Below, piece by piece: positions 22,733-34,057 of a stretch of DNA of 64,000 nt (positions within the stretch are counted from its first letter, which is position 1; every line of letters starts with the position of its first letter). The translations under genes were made by a program, and so were the position numbers. The notes below the pieces were generated by a model. That model searched no databases. It was not told the DNA's origin and saw only the letters and a program-made list of their open reading frames with translations. Location of the stretch: contig ML976996.1 in the NCBI GenBank assembly GCA_010015675.1, forward strand, positions 440,757 to 504,756. The letters are read 5' to 3'. The DNA comes from Byssothecium circinans (Eukaryota > Ascomycota > Dothideomycetes > Pleosporales > Massarinaceae).

Positions 22733-25700
22733 TCATCCGTCCAACAAAGCCCCGAAGCCCATCCCAAAGCTCCCCTGAGGCGGAAACCCATCCAAATCGC
22801 TCCCCACACCCACCCCATCAGGCCCACCACCCGCCCACTCCCTTCCCCAATTTCCCCCCAAACTCAGAAAATCTAAATGCGACATATCACCCCCCTCACC
22901 CCCTCCGTTTCCCCCCAGTGCCGGTATCTCGGGAAAATGCACATTCGCAAGCTGCGCAATAGAGTCCGAAGGATCGAACTCATTGCCCATCCACGCCGTC
23001 CGCGGTCCAGAAGTTGAAAGGACGGTAGAGGAGGGTGTGGGTAGTGTATGATCTATGGTTTGTGTGTCGGAAAGCGGATGCCAGGACGAGATCTCCGAGC
23101 ATGGTGTCACCATTATATACCCATCTGAGCGCTCCGAGTCAGCGTCAAAACGCGGCCCACTCTGCTGCGAGGCAGTGATAGAAAGATCGATATTCGTCAC
23201 GTTACTCGCGCTACTCATACTCCTCCGCTTGCTCGCCCCCGTGCCCGCTCTCGGCCGATTAGCTCGCCGTTTCTTGTACAACGGAGGGTTGACGGTTTCG
23301 TTTGTCGTACCGCGGCAGGTGGGCACGATGGCGGGTTTAGGCTTGTAGACTTTGTGGACGTTGACGTGGTTGGGGACTGTGTCGCGGCTGTCGCCGCGGA
23401 GCTCGACCATGACGGCGTGGAGGACGACGGACATGCGCTCGGCGGGCTGGTAGGTGTGGCCCATGTCTTTGAGGGCGGTGGAGAGGCATTCGAGGTATTG
23501 CATGTTGTTGTTGCGCTCGTTGGGGTCTTTTATGAATGCTAAGGCGGCTATTAAGGCGGTTGCTGCTGTGCCCTGGAAGTGATTGTTAGTGAGCTGGATC
23601 TGCTACCTTGAATGGTAATCCATGGCATGGAGAGGGCTAAGAATACGGTCTAGATGGAAACCAATTGCAGGTGTTATAAGATGAGAGGGGAAACATACCG
23701 CATGCTGCAACCCCGTGACGAAGATCTGTTTTGTATCGAACTTCTGTCGATGTTGCGAAAAGATCCGAGCCACACGAATCGCATGCTTCGTACAAACTGT
23801 TCTCGACAGCGCCGAAAAGCGATCATCCGGCCCACTACCATCACTCTGGATGGATTGATCCTCATACAGCGCAAAAGGCCGATGCAGCAGAATCAATGAA
23901 GAATGATACTGCTGGTGCAACAAGAAGAAAGAAAACGGCGCCGCAACAATATTCGCAGACGTCCATTTCAGCTGCTCTGGTAACCGCGCATACCATGTAC
24001 TGAACTCACGGTCGAGAGCCGCCATACGTAGGTATTGATCGCGGTCGATGACCGAATCGGGAGACTGCGAGCGTGGATCCATGTTCTCAGTTAGCTTGCC
24101 TGCAAGCTCCATAAGATCGAGAAGGGCTTCGTAGATTTGTGTTTCGAGGCTTTTGGAGGGTCCGGCTGGGCGGCAGGTTCCGAGGCGTTCGAATTGTTTG
24201 GATAGGTTGTAGATTTCGAGATCGGCGCTTTTCATGCTAGTAGGTCGGCCTAGGAAGAGCGCCCAGTATCTGACGTTGTTAGGCGGAATTTCTAAAGGAC
24301 TATTGAGCGGGAATGTACTTGTCGTAGATCACGCATGCCCATAGTGTCATTTGTCGGATCTCTACTTCTCGCTCAGGAAGACCGGATAGACGTGTGTCGA
24401 GATGCAAGCTGCAAGTTTATCAGACTGCGACCATTACTTCTTCTTTTGGACTGGGACTCACCCAATGTCAAAAGCGAGCCTGATTGCAAGGCCGCCGTAA
24501 AGCCAGCCCAAGTTGTCTCGACCAACTGCAGTCCGTCAGTCAATGAACTAAATCACACCAGCTCAACGGCAAAATCACTTACCCCCACACTCTAAATCTC
24601 CCAAAAGTAGTAAAGCTACCACCGAAGGTATGCCGCCAGGTCTCTCCAACTCATTATCCAGCATATACTTCGCCTCCCTATGCAGCGTACTCTCCATCTG
24701 CGGTAACGCCAACCTCCTAATATCCGTCCTCTTCTTATCCGCAAACCTAAACCCCATCGCCAGCACGCAAACATGCAAAAAGCCGCTGTAAAACTGAGTC
24801 CGCCCCGCTTCCCTGTCTTCATTGAACGCTTCTTGGTGGAGCACGTGGATGACGGGATTGTAGCACTGCCAAAATAGATCCATGAGATAGTCGTACGTTT
24901 CGAGCGGGAGAGATCGGATAATTTTTTCAGCGCGCCGGGCTTGTTCGGAAGTTTGCTGCTCGTTGGCCATAGAATTCCCGGGCTCGGAGTGCACATGGCA
25001 ATTCGTCGTAGGACCGAAGTACCGGAGTCGACCGCTTAATTGATCGAAGCTGAGATGTCCGCGTGTAGACAGTAGTCTACTCACCATCCCTTCCCTCTTT
25101 GGCGGAGGAAGCATGGAAGGCGAACCAGTGCTCTCTGTCTCTCCGTGATATCCTCCATTGTCGTAATCATTATGCTCCACATTCTCGTATTCTTCTTGAG
25201 GACTCGATTGGCTGCCGGGATCATAGCCATGATGCGGTTGTTGTTCGTATTTATGTGGCTTTCGTCTTTCCGTGGGCTTGGAGGTGGGCGACGGTTCGCC
25301 TTCGTGTTGGGAATGGCGAGTTTTGGGTGGGTGGTTGGCTGGTGGGGCTTCTACGCCTTGTTCTTGGAGCATGCTTTCTAGAAGCGCTACTCGCTCTGTG
25401 AGGGAGCACATATAGGCTCTTGAGATTGGACTATTCCATGTATTGTTAGCAAAATGCCATTTACTAGAATTAATTTCTACCCACCGTCGCCGCTCATCGT
25501 CATTTTTAATCACACACTCTACTCCCGATCGCTTGCATTGAGTGCACTCTTTCTGGCCAGGAGGCACAACACACTATTCAGATTATTAGAAAATGGCCTT
25601 CGGCAGAGGTTAAAGCTAACATACGCGTATCCTGCGATCTCGGCACGAGGCACAAGCGACTGAGGCCCTGTGTCTCGACTTCTGCAGTTTCTGAGCTTGC

Positions 25701-25822
25701 GAGGAATTTGTCGCTCGTCCTTTGCTGTCTTCTACTTCTGTCTTCACGTTGAGGGGCTCTGACTGCTGTTGCTGCTCGTCGGTTGTATTAGTGTTCGAAT
25801 TAGCCTTCATGACTTCAGTCAT
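22733..25822 (-). CDS. Zn2Cys6 transcription factor with fungal_trans domain
   Basis: Nuclear DNA-binding activator or repressor of 899 residues. Seven exons: 25625-25822, 25485-25573, 24583-25430, 24462-24525, 24319-24408, 23699-24269 and 22733-23572. All joins are phase-consistent. The zinc cluster is split by the first intron: Cys57, Cys60, Cys67, Cys76, Cys79 and Cys86 fit Cx2Cx6Cx8Cx2Cx6C. A linker (ERRRPISRAYMCSLTERVALLESML) acts as a dimerising helix. The middle-homology region follows: RSLPLETYDYLMDLFWQCYNPVIHVLH, then GRDNLGWLYGGLAIRLAFDIGLHLD and DKYWALFLGRPTSMK. The tail is basic, then Gly/Ser-rich. The start MTEVMKAN at 25822 follows a non-ATG stretch. Target genes are unknown; the decayed catabolic block begins about 1 kb upstream of its start. 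Confidence 0.88.
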
Positions 25823-26966
25823 TCTTTGCTTGTTGATATATAATCGACTTTTCAATGGCGATGCGCTAAATAATCCCAAGGAGAAGGTAGCAGCGAAGCC
25901 GGAAGTGTGGAGAGAAGAATGAAAAAGAAGGGTTTAAAATTGGGGGAGAACACGGGGATAAGAGATGCACGTGGTTGACGTTCGCCCGTTCCGGCATGCT
26001 TGGGCTCGCTAACCCATTGGAGAAACTCTCGTCGGCTTCGTCCCGGAAGGCCACAGACTAGGGATCCCTGGCATTCATGGACAAGAAAACGCGGGGGTCC
26101 ACCTCCACAAAGCATTGACTCTTTTGACAACGCCGCTTTTTCAGCCCGTTTTTGAAGGCATCGTTTACAATACTTGTTCAGCGCAGGTCCGTGGCTTTTC
26201 CGCTATCCGAGCCTCGAAGAAAATAATTGCAGATTCCTCGACGCGCAGAAGCCCGTTCGGACGATGATGTGTGACGCCGGCCCACATGCAGGGCAACCTC
26301 TCTGCAACCCGAGCATGAGGGGAATCTTGGCACAGAACCATCATTCATCTCAAATTTCGTGGCGGAGGTGACAGGTGCCGCATCCCATCCTAGCGCACGC
26401 CCACGCCTACGCCATGGTCTGTCGCGTATTGCACGACTCAGGTGGCTTGCGTGAAAAGAGATGTTCGTAGTCAGTTACGGGCGGGGACCTCGGAAGCCGT
26501 GATTGGCTGTACACGGCGGAGTCTCGGAGTATTACATCCCACTGGCGTGAAGAGTGAAATGGAAACATGGGCCGAGCCATGTTGCATGAACTGATGTGAA
26601 GTGGAATGAGGTTGGCTTGCTTTGCGATGTTCGGAGGATTGAAATGAAGAGATGCTGCGCAAGGAAAGAGCAGTGCTGAGTGGGAGTCTCAATCAACACT
26701 CTACCTAGGTATGTACCATTGTATGTATTGTATGTTCACACAACAACAGAACAGCGGAAAAACGGAGAATTACCCAGCCAAAAACGAAAAATTGGGGAAG
26801 CATTCAAGCATACCATGGTAGGTGGCACCAAAGATGAAAACAAAAAGAGGCGCAAGGAGGCTTCCGCTCAAGGCGCTTCGTTCGTACGTGGTTCGTATTC
26901 GCCATGGCTGACTTCGGGCCATCTTCCCCGCGGCCTTTCTCCAGCTTTGATGTAAACCATTGATTA
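25823..26966. other. Intergenic upstream of the Zn2Cys6 gene
   Basis: About 1.1 kb with no gene I can support; short frames at 26174-26371 and 26680-26955 show no domain. It is the likely promoter of the Zn2Cys6 gene. Confidence 0.5.
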
Positions 26967-28375
26967 TTACTCGACTTGCCTGTCATGATCCGACGTTTTG
27001 ATATATGGATTCAAGCCCTTGACATCCTTCGACGCTGTAGCCTTCACATCGCCATTGCCTAAGAAAGCGAACATGGTTTTGCAGCGATACGTGGGGCCGT
27101 AGTCTTCGAAGCGCGGGTCTTGATGGCCTTAAGGAAGTGGATCGTCTGGTGGGTCAAAGGACAGTATTGGCTCGCATCGACGAGGTTGCCACCGCTTTCA
27201 ATCCAACCCAACCCAACTACCGTATGTTGTGGGGCTCGCCGCCTCTCGCTCTCGAACGCAAACAGAATAGGAAAAGAGTTTGAGCCTACCACACCAAGCC
27301 GAAGATAAGTACAGTTCTTAATCTTACCGTCCTTGAACCAGCTCTTGCACTCCTCCTCCTCCTGCCACACGGTATTCTTAGGGATCTCATCGAGCGCTTC
27401 CTGTTTGATAACAATTGCCTTGATACCCACCGTCTGCAACTTCTTCATACACTTGGTCGAGTACTCGACTGTGTTCTCGATAGACGGGAGCAATGCGCCG
27501 CTACTCCACGTAGCGCCTAGCCCAACGGAATCGAGGCACCAACACGCCAAAGTTTAAGTTGGATCCATTGACCCAGCCGTCCTTGATCAAATTGCCGGCG
27601 CCTTTGATGACGGTGAAGGCGGTTTGGAAGGCGACTTGGAAGCCCCGTGGCGCAGACGATGTTGTCGGCTTTATGGACCTTGCCGTCGGCAGTTTCGATA
27701 CCTTCGGGGATGACGCGCTTGATGCCTTCGAAAACTTACGTCACGTTGTTTCGTACGGGGGCCTCCAGGAAACTGTCTCCGGATGAGATTCTTCGGCAGC
27801 AAGGAACGAACTTTAGTGTGGTAAAATCTTTCAACTTCTGATGGCCAGCCATGTGTCGGTGCATCTCCGTTGCGATCACGTCTCGCATTCGATTCGATAG
27901 CTTAGAGTTCTGTATGAACGGTACATGCCGAACAAGCTGTTGATCTCCGCTTCGATGCGCTTGCGGAAATCGAGGTGGTATTTAGGGTCTTTGTGGAACT
28001 TATTGATATCGGCCTCATTGAAGTCGTACTGATGCTGTTCAAGGTCAATGTCCTGCCCTTTCTGTACGTCTTTTGTGAGAGCACGTGCACTAAAAGGGTG
28101 GAGAGATCCAAATCGAGCTCCTTATGTATACTTCCAACGCTGAGCAGACCTTCTGAAGCGCAGGCGTAATCTGAACACTGCTCGAGCCGAAACCTATGAC
28201 AGCCGCCTTCTCACCCTTGAAGTCGACGCGGTGGTCCCAATGTGCCGAATGTAGTGTAGGTCCCTTGAGGTCGTGGAGATCTTCGATGTCAGGCCACTTC
28301 CATGTGTTGAGGATACCAGAACCGTTCACGAAGACGTGTGCCCACTCTTTCCGTACTTCGCCATCCTGTATATTT
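26967..28375 (-). pseudogene. Baeyer-Villiger-type FAD monooxygenase, 5'-truncated and broken
   Basis: Remnant of a flavin monooxygenase of the cyclohexanone/phenylacetone monooxygenase type, which converts ketones to esters or lactones. Recognisable parts in order: NGSGILNTWKWPDI, the NADPH-binding loop AVIGFGSSSVQ, IWISPPF, FHKDPKYHLDFRKR, PCCRRISSGDSFLEAP, the ATGF motif (NIVCATGFQ), DGWVNGSNLNF, and the C-terminal KDVKGLNPYIKTSD. The FAD-binding GxGxxG half is absent: similarity stops at about 28375, where the sequence becomes AT-rich. Breaks include a stop after PPF caused by one extra T in a T run (about 28092-28095), further frame changes near 27910 and 27520, and a TAA after RNNVT. 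It cannot encode an active enzyme. Confidence 0.85.
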
Positions 28376-28804
28376 TCTATCTTATATACTAAATAGAGAC
28401 TAAAGGTCCTAGAACTGCAGCACCCGACTTATAGCTTGCCGTGCTCTATTAAGGAGCACTCTCCAGTCTGCTTCTCTATTATAAGTGAGATGGTGAATCG
28501 AAGCCGTGCCTATGAACACCGCTGAGAAATCGAAAAATGAGTTCAAAAGTATATATGTACAGACAGCACTAGACCTCCCTTTTAGGTACCTTTTGCCTGT
28601 CGCCCGACGGCACTAAGGGGTATTTCATCTGGAAGTGATGCCTGCCGAGATTCCGCAGCAGGACCGCACGTGGAAAGTCTGAGCCCTCGTCGATCTCAAG
28701 CGTCCCAAGCTCGACGGCGCCCGTTTCGAACCCGTCCCTGAGCAAGCCTGAGCCTTTGTGCAAACTTGGGAAATGCAGCACATCCAATAACACGATCTCT
28801 AAAG
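28376..28804. other. AT-rich junction and short open frame
   Basis: 28376-28560 is AT-rich and unlike its neighbours, marking the truncated edge of the monooxygenase relic. 28569-28808 holds an 79-codon minus-strand frame directly after the stop of the next gene; it has no recognisable domain and no ATG of its own, so I leave it uncalled. Confidence 0.4.
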
Positions 28805-30170
28805 TCAACTGGCTCCTGCCTCTGTTTTCAGGTATTCCATGTACTCCAAAAGTGTCTTATCCTGGGTCACTATATCCGTCCTTTCGCAGCAATATACCAG
28901 CCAAGCATCGACCGACAATTGCCCAATTTGCGGTAAATGTGAAATCTCAGATTGAGGACCTTTAGCTTTCCAACGCAATCTGCCCTGTTTTGGTGGATCT
29001 TTGACGTATGCTTGAGCTAGCTTAATCAACTGAGGTGGCTTGACTTTCTGCAAACCGATGCCGCCGAAGTATTGACTGAGAGCTTCAGGCGATGCCTTTG
29101 AAAGTGCTTCTGGCGTTGGATATGCCGCTAGACACTCTGAGGCGCGTTGACAAGCGAGACGTTGTTTGTTGGTGCGTTGTGTGAAGATGATCGCGATCAA
29201 GAAGTGGAACTGCAGAGATACGTCAGATAGGTAGCAGTGTATGGATACTTGATCTTACCTGGTTCGCCTTGAACTGTAGAAGGGGATGCTCTGAAACAAT
29301 GTTCGCTTGTCGAGCATTCTGAGATACCGACCGCGGAATGCCTGGCGAGCTCGAAATGCTGCTGGCAGTCGTTTCCTGGGACGAGTTTATAATGGAGATA
29401 TCACTGACTTCGCGTGACAATGCGGGAGTTGATGGTATTGAAGTCGGTGAAGATGATATCCTTGTTTCCGTCAACAAGTTCGTGATGTGTTCGAGCTTCT
29501 TCGCCACAATTTTGATGTCCGTCAGACCCTCAGATGAGGCGTCGCTTGCTGGTTGAACCGAAGTCTCTACTCTACCCTTGGAATTATTCGTGGTTTCTGG
29601 TTGGATCTCAGGTTGTTGCGTGGCCTTGTGAAAGTTTCTGTCATGTGTTTCCAGATTTCTGTTTGTCTTTTCGACTGATTTGAGAACCTCTTGACTTGTA
29701 TCGCGGATATCGTATAACAAGTCGCTATTTGGTGTCAGCGATCGTCAAGAGCATTGCAGGATAGCCTACCTTTGCAGCTGGTTCTTAAAATCAAACATGA
29801 TGGTCTTCGTCCTATCCAAGCTTGCCCTGAGCTTTTGCGTTTGGTTGACCTTGGCCGCAAACTTGAATCGCTTACGTTTTCCATCCACAAAATACGCACT
29901 CATCGCCTTCCTGAGCTCTTCGACGCTTTCCTGAGCGTGACCAATCGCGCGCGCCAGCGCCGCGCTTTCTCGAAGTCGCACGTCACGCTCGTTGCATTGT
30001 CGAATCACTTGCGTGATCAAATCTTCCACTAATTCAAGATCGGTCTTCATCTCGCGGATATCTTTCGGGCAGTCCTTCATGTCGGTCGTGAAGTCATACA
30101 TGAACTTCAGACCTTGCGCGACAGGGCCTGCTAGGCTGACGAAACTGACGACCGCAGCGGCAGCTTCCAT
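28805..30170 (-). CDS. NLR/STAND-type N-terminal domain fused to HhH-GPD DNA glycosylase
   Basis: Predicted 423-residue fusion, open throughout. Exons 29770-30170, 29259-29724 and 28805-29209; introns of 45 and 49 bp. Residues 1-150 (MEAAAAVVSFVSLAGPVAQGL..., helical, with VEDLITQVIRQC and VEELRKAM) resemble the N-terminal domains that head fungal NLR/STAND proteins. A Ser/Thr-rich linker of about 130 residues follows. Residues 289-423 match the fungal HhH-GPD base-excision glycosylases: LIAIIFTQRTNKQR, YPTPEALSKASPEAL, GLQKVKPPQLIKLAQAYVKDPP, the hairpin HLPQIG at about 380-385, and an Asp at 406 in VTQDKTLLEYM, where the MBD4-like catalytic Asp is expected. The hairpin has Gln for the usual second Gly (LPGIG). 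No nucleotide-binding domain is present. Base-excision chemistry and any immune role are inference. Confidence 0.8.
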
Positions 30171-30925
30171 GACGATGTCTGGGGGCGATTTTTTCTTTTT
30201 CTCTGGCTGATATGGGAGGTAATAATGATGGAAAAGTGTCTTACGGTGTTGCTCTTATTCAATACGCTTTGCATTGCGAGGTCCCCGCTTCCCCTTGCTC
30301 ACCGGTTTCAACAACCGACATGACAGCTTATATGGCGGTGGCTTAGAACTCCGACCACCGGAACCGCCAATAGTAACTCAATTAACGGTCTTATTTCTTC
30401 ATTTTTTGGGGGCAGTACTATCTAGCCTGCGTCTTCTGATTGGTCAGAAAATTGATAGAGAAGCCTATGTCGCATCGCAACGCTAGCAGTCGAATACGCC
30501 TTGCTTTGCCTTCACAAGTTGAGACACGAGAAGATGCGGGGAGAGACCACAGCCACATTGGTTGCCGCTGGTACGCGCTGAGGCTGCAACTAGTCCCGTA
30601 ACGTTCCTTCCGGTGATGACATAGGATTGCGGCTGTTGAAGGAGGACGCGTCGCAGCTTCACCTTATGAAATACGATTCTCGGGGAAGCTCGACAGATAA
30701 TTCGCGAGCGTGAGTACAATTATGCGCATTGAGGGATCAAATTAACTGTGGATAATCGGGAGCGTTTTGCGCACCGCTGAAAACCAGCCGCTGGTTTTGC
30801 GTTGCGAAATCTAGCTGGAACGTGAAATCCCATGACCAAGGGTTGGACGGATTGGAACACAAAAATCTTTAAACCTTAACGGGAAAATCTTCGTTCGCAC
30901 AGCACATCTTCACCATCTCAACCAC
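30171..30925. other. Intergenic between the fusion gene and the CoA ligase relic
   Basis: About 750 bases: the promoter of the glycosylase fusion (a T-rich strand near 30188-30201) and the 3' flank of the ligase. No other gene seen. Confidence 0.5.
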
Positions 30926-32747
30926 CTACAGCTTGGCCTTCGGCTTCACTCGACTCAACTTCTTCGCATCATTTTTAGCCCATTGCTTAACCACCGCTCG
31001 CTTGATCTTCCCGCTCTGTAACCTGGGCACCTCATCTACAAACGCAATGCCACCCACAAGCTGTTTATGCCTAGCCACCCTCTTCTTCATGAACTTATGA
31101 ATCTCCACTTCCGTAATAGCTCCCTTATGCTCGTCCTTCAACGCGATATATGCACGAGACCATTCTTGCTCATCAAGCGTGATACCCACAACGGCGGCAT
31201 CGGAGACGGGGTCGTATTCTAGCAGGGCAGCCTCGAGCTCTGTGGGAGCGACTTGAAGGGCGTTTACTTTAATGAGTTCCTGTACGTGTGTTAGAGAACA
31301 ACCATTGGAAGTGTCGGTAAAGGAAAAAACATACCTTTTTCCTGTCTACAATCCAGAACCACCCATTTCCGCACACAGCCACATCGCCTGTTTGTAGCCA
31401 TCCACCTGGCGAAAGAGTTTCTTTCGTCGCTTGCGGGTTACGCCAGTACCCAAGACATATGTTGGGACCGCGGACGTACAGCTCCCCAGGTTGACCATCA
31501 GCCACTTCTTTGCCATCGTCGTCGAGCAGCATGCTTTCGCAGTTAGGAAGGAGCTGCCCCACGCTTCCGGAGCTGCAATGCAATAGTTAGTATTGAGTCA
31601 AGTCTAGGATGTATCGAGTCTTACTCATCGACGGTGCCTCCTGGTACGACTAGAGCGCCACAAGTGACTTCGGTCATCCCCCATCCTTGAACAATCTCGC
31701 AATCCATCTTTCTGCTGATCTCAGTTTGCAGTTCTTTGCTCAATGGCGCTGCACCGCAGAGGATATCTGTCACACTACTCAAGTCGTAGCCTTTTGTTTC
31801 GGGCCTCTTGCTCAACATAATCATAATCGGCGGCGCGACTTAGAGATGAGTGACCTTGTACGCTTGGATTGCGCTTAGGAGCTCCTCATAGCGAAACTCT
31901 TTCATGATATATACCGGAACCTGGAGCTTCTGCGCCATGGCAATTGTGTATAGTTGGGCGTATGCATGATATAGAGGGAGGAAACCGAGCCAGGCCTCTC
32001 GAGGATGATTGGTGCGATCCCATGCCTTCTTGAGATACCGCATGTAGATTGATTGTTCAAGGTTGGTAATGAGATTGAAGTGGCTGACCTCAACTCCCTT
32101 AGGTAGTCCAATCGTTCCTGAGGAGTAATTGACTGTTGCTGTAGTTTTAGTGGCGTCTTCTTCGGATAGGTGTGGGTAGTTGTAGGCGTCTGCTTCCCTG
32201 GGTGATGGCAACCACTCTCTCCAGTCACGAGAATCTTCTGTAGCTGCGTTAGGAACGTCTGAAAAGAGTGAGATACGGCCGTCTGGTAAACCGGCATTTC
32301 GCGCTGCTGCTACGGCGGTCCTCGCCAGTGAAGGATGTACGAGGATATATTGTGCTTGTGTGTTTGTAATTTGGTGGACCATTTCTACTCTAGGTCAGCA
32401 ATTTGTATTCAAGACACCAAGTTCAGACTGACCAGTACCGTATATGCCGGATTCGCTCCACTAAATATCCTTTTCGAGCCCACGATTCCTAAATAGGCCA
32501 CAGGTACAAAGATGTGATTTGGCGTGAATATCATCACCACTTCGCCAGGCTTGCTCCCTAGCCGGTCCAACCCCAAAGCTAACCGCTTCGACCATTGGAG
32601 TAGGGTTTTGGGGGTAAGATGATGATTTGTATCGTTCGCATCAATCCATATCGGCGTCTCCGTCGGTAATTGGCCTTTTGGAAATAAATACTTCAACAAA
32701 TTGCATTTCGGAATCTTCAAGTCAGGAAATGGCGATGAGATAGGCAT
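30926..32747 (-). pseudogene. 4-coumarate-CoA-ligase-like enzyme, peroxisomal, with an internal stop
   Basis: ANL-superfamily acyl/aryl-CoA ligase, which activates a carboxylic acid with ATP and CoA. Coding blocks are 32409-32747, 31625-32382, 31335-31572 and 30926-31279. Landmarks: SSGTIGLPKGV (phosphate loop), GWGMTE, the hinge region GWLQTGDVAV...IVDRKK, and the C-terminal Lys region RLQSGKIKR. The protein ends in AKL, a peroxisomal PTS1 signal. Two lesions are visible. In YKVTHL*VAPPIM the family has Gln, so CAA has become TAA at 31840-31842. The first two blocks cannot be joined by any GT..AG intron in phase. It is therefore a pseudogene, or at least not translatable as it stands. Most of the length is still well preserved, so decay is recent. 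Confidence 0.85.
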
Positions 32748-33106
32748 GATGATGCCTCGGAAAGAGAAAATTGGGAGGGCAAAGAGGGATCAATTGGGAG
32801 CGTCAGGAACTGAGATATAAATAAAGAATTACAAGAGTCTTCCGGCATTGAGCACATTAACAAACATCGTGATCTTCAACATGGATGGTCAATGGCGTTG
32901 TGGGTGGTTCAACTTATCCAACCCGGCGCACAGACGTTTTTGTATGGGCCGACGATATCGATCTCCGCCTCCACCGAGCTACCCCAACCTTGAGGTTGCC
33001 AACGGCTACCCCGGATGCACACCATGGGTGTTTATTTCTTCTTTCAGTTACAGTTTTCCTTCTGTGATTTGGGGATATTTGTTGGTGATTGAGACGATAT
33101 TTGAAA
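32748..33106. promoter_or_regulatory. Shared intergenic region between divergent CoA ligase and SDR
   Basis: A 359-bp gap between two divergent genes. It would have been a bidirectional promoter when the cluster was active. A TATAAATA-like run near 32815-32824 would suit the ligase. I cannot identify a specific regulator site. Confidence 0.45.
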
Positions 33107-34052
33107 ATGTCCGAGCTTAAGAATTTCGATCGCATGTTCCGCCTTAATGGCAAGGTTGTGCTCGTCACTGGAGGCATGCATTCCGGCTCGATGTATATAA
33201 GATGAAATGGTAACCTGATAAATAGGATCAAGAGGTCTCGGTTTCCACACAGCGACTGCTTTCCTTCTCGCAGGCGCGTCTAAAGTCTTCATCTCCGCAC
33301 GCAAGAACGCCGGCGCACAGGGTATCGACCAAGCCGTCGGAAAGCTCAACAAACTCCCCGTCTCGGGCAAAGCCATTGGTATCGCTGCCAATGTCGCTGA
33401 CACAGATGACATCGAACGGCTAGTAAAGGAGGTCCAGAAGACGACCGACAAGCCCGATATTCCAGTCCGCAATGCTGGTGCGACGTGTGGAGGACCATTT
33501 GAGCCTACGCCAGACTCGTCGAGCAAGAAGGTGCTGGACCTGAACGTACGAGGTGTGCTCAATTTAGCGAGACTGTATGAATTGACTTTTTCTTCAAAGG
33601 TGTTGAGATATTAAGGTTCTCCAGCTTCACCCCTCTGCTTGAGAAAGCAGGCTCGCGCGCCGACCCTTCACGCATAATCCTCGTATCCTCCGTCGCCGGC
33701 ACAACGGTTGCCCACGTTGGGGAGCACGGCACAATAATGTACAGCGTCTCGAAAGCTGCCGCCCACCACCTCTCGCGACAACTCGCTGTCGAGCTCGGCC
33801 CCCGGAATATTACTACAAAATACCGTTGCGCCGGGCTTCTTCCCATCGAAGCTGGCTAACGGCTTGATGGATATATTAGGTGGACAACGAGAGCTTGCGG
33901 ATTGGAACCCGAGGAAGCGATTGGGCGAGCCAGAAGATATCGCAAGCGTGATGGTGTATCTTGCAAGTCCGGCAGGTGCCTATGTCAATGGAGAAGATAT
34001 TGCGGTCGACGGAGGTGCGAGGTATGTGGCTGGACGGCAGTTGAAGCTATGA
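33107..34052 (+). pseudogene. Short-chain dehydrogenase/reductase with frameshift
   Basis: Classical SDR (RhlG-like / 3-ketoacyl reductase type), NAD(P)-dependent. Blocks 33107-33173, 33226-33574 and 33625-34052 would give 280 residues. Landmarks: TGGSRGLGFHTA cofactor loop across intron 1, NAGA, the catalytic YSVSK, and a C-terminal VDGGARYVAG. Intron 1 begins with GC (GCATGC) instead of GT. The third block is one base too long: PRNITT is followed by a run of four A at 33817-33820, and only one base fewer lets the reading continue as TVAPGFFPSKLANG. Without that correction the frame ends after PIEAG. Either a mild pseudogene or a homopolymer error; its setting among broken genes favours the former. 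Confidence 0.82.
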
Positions 34053-34057
34053 ATGTC

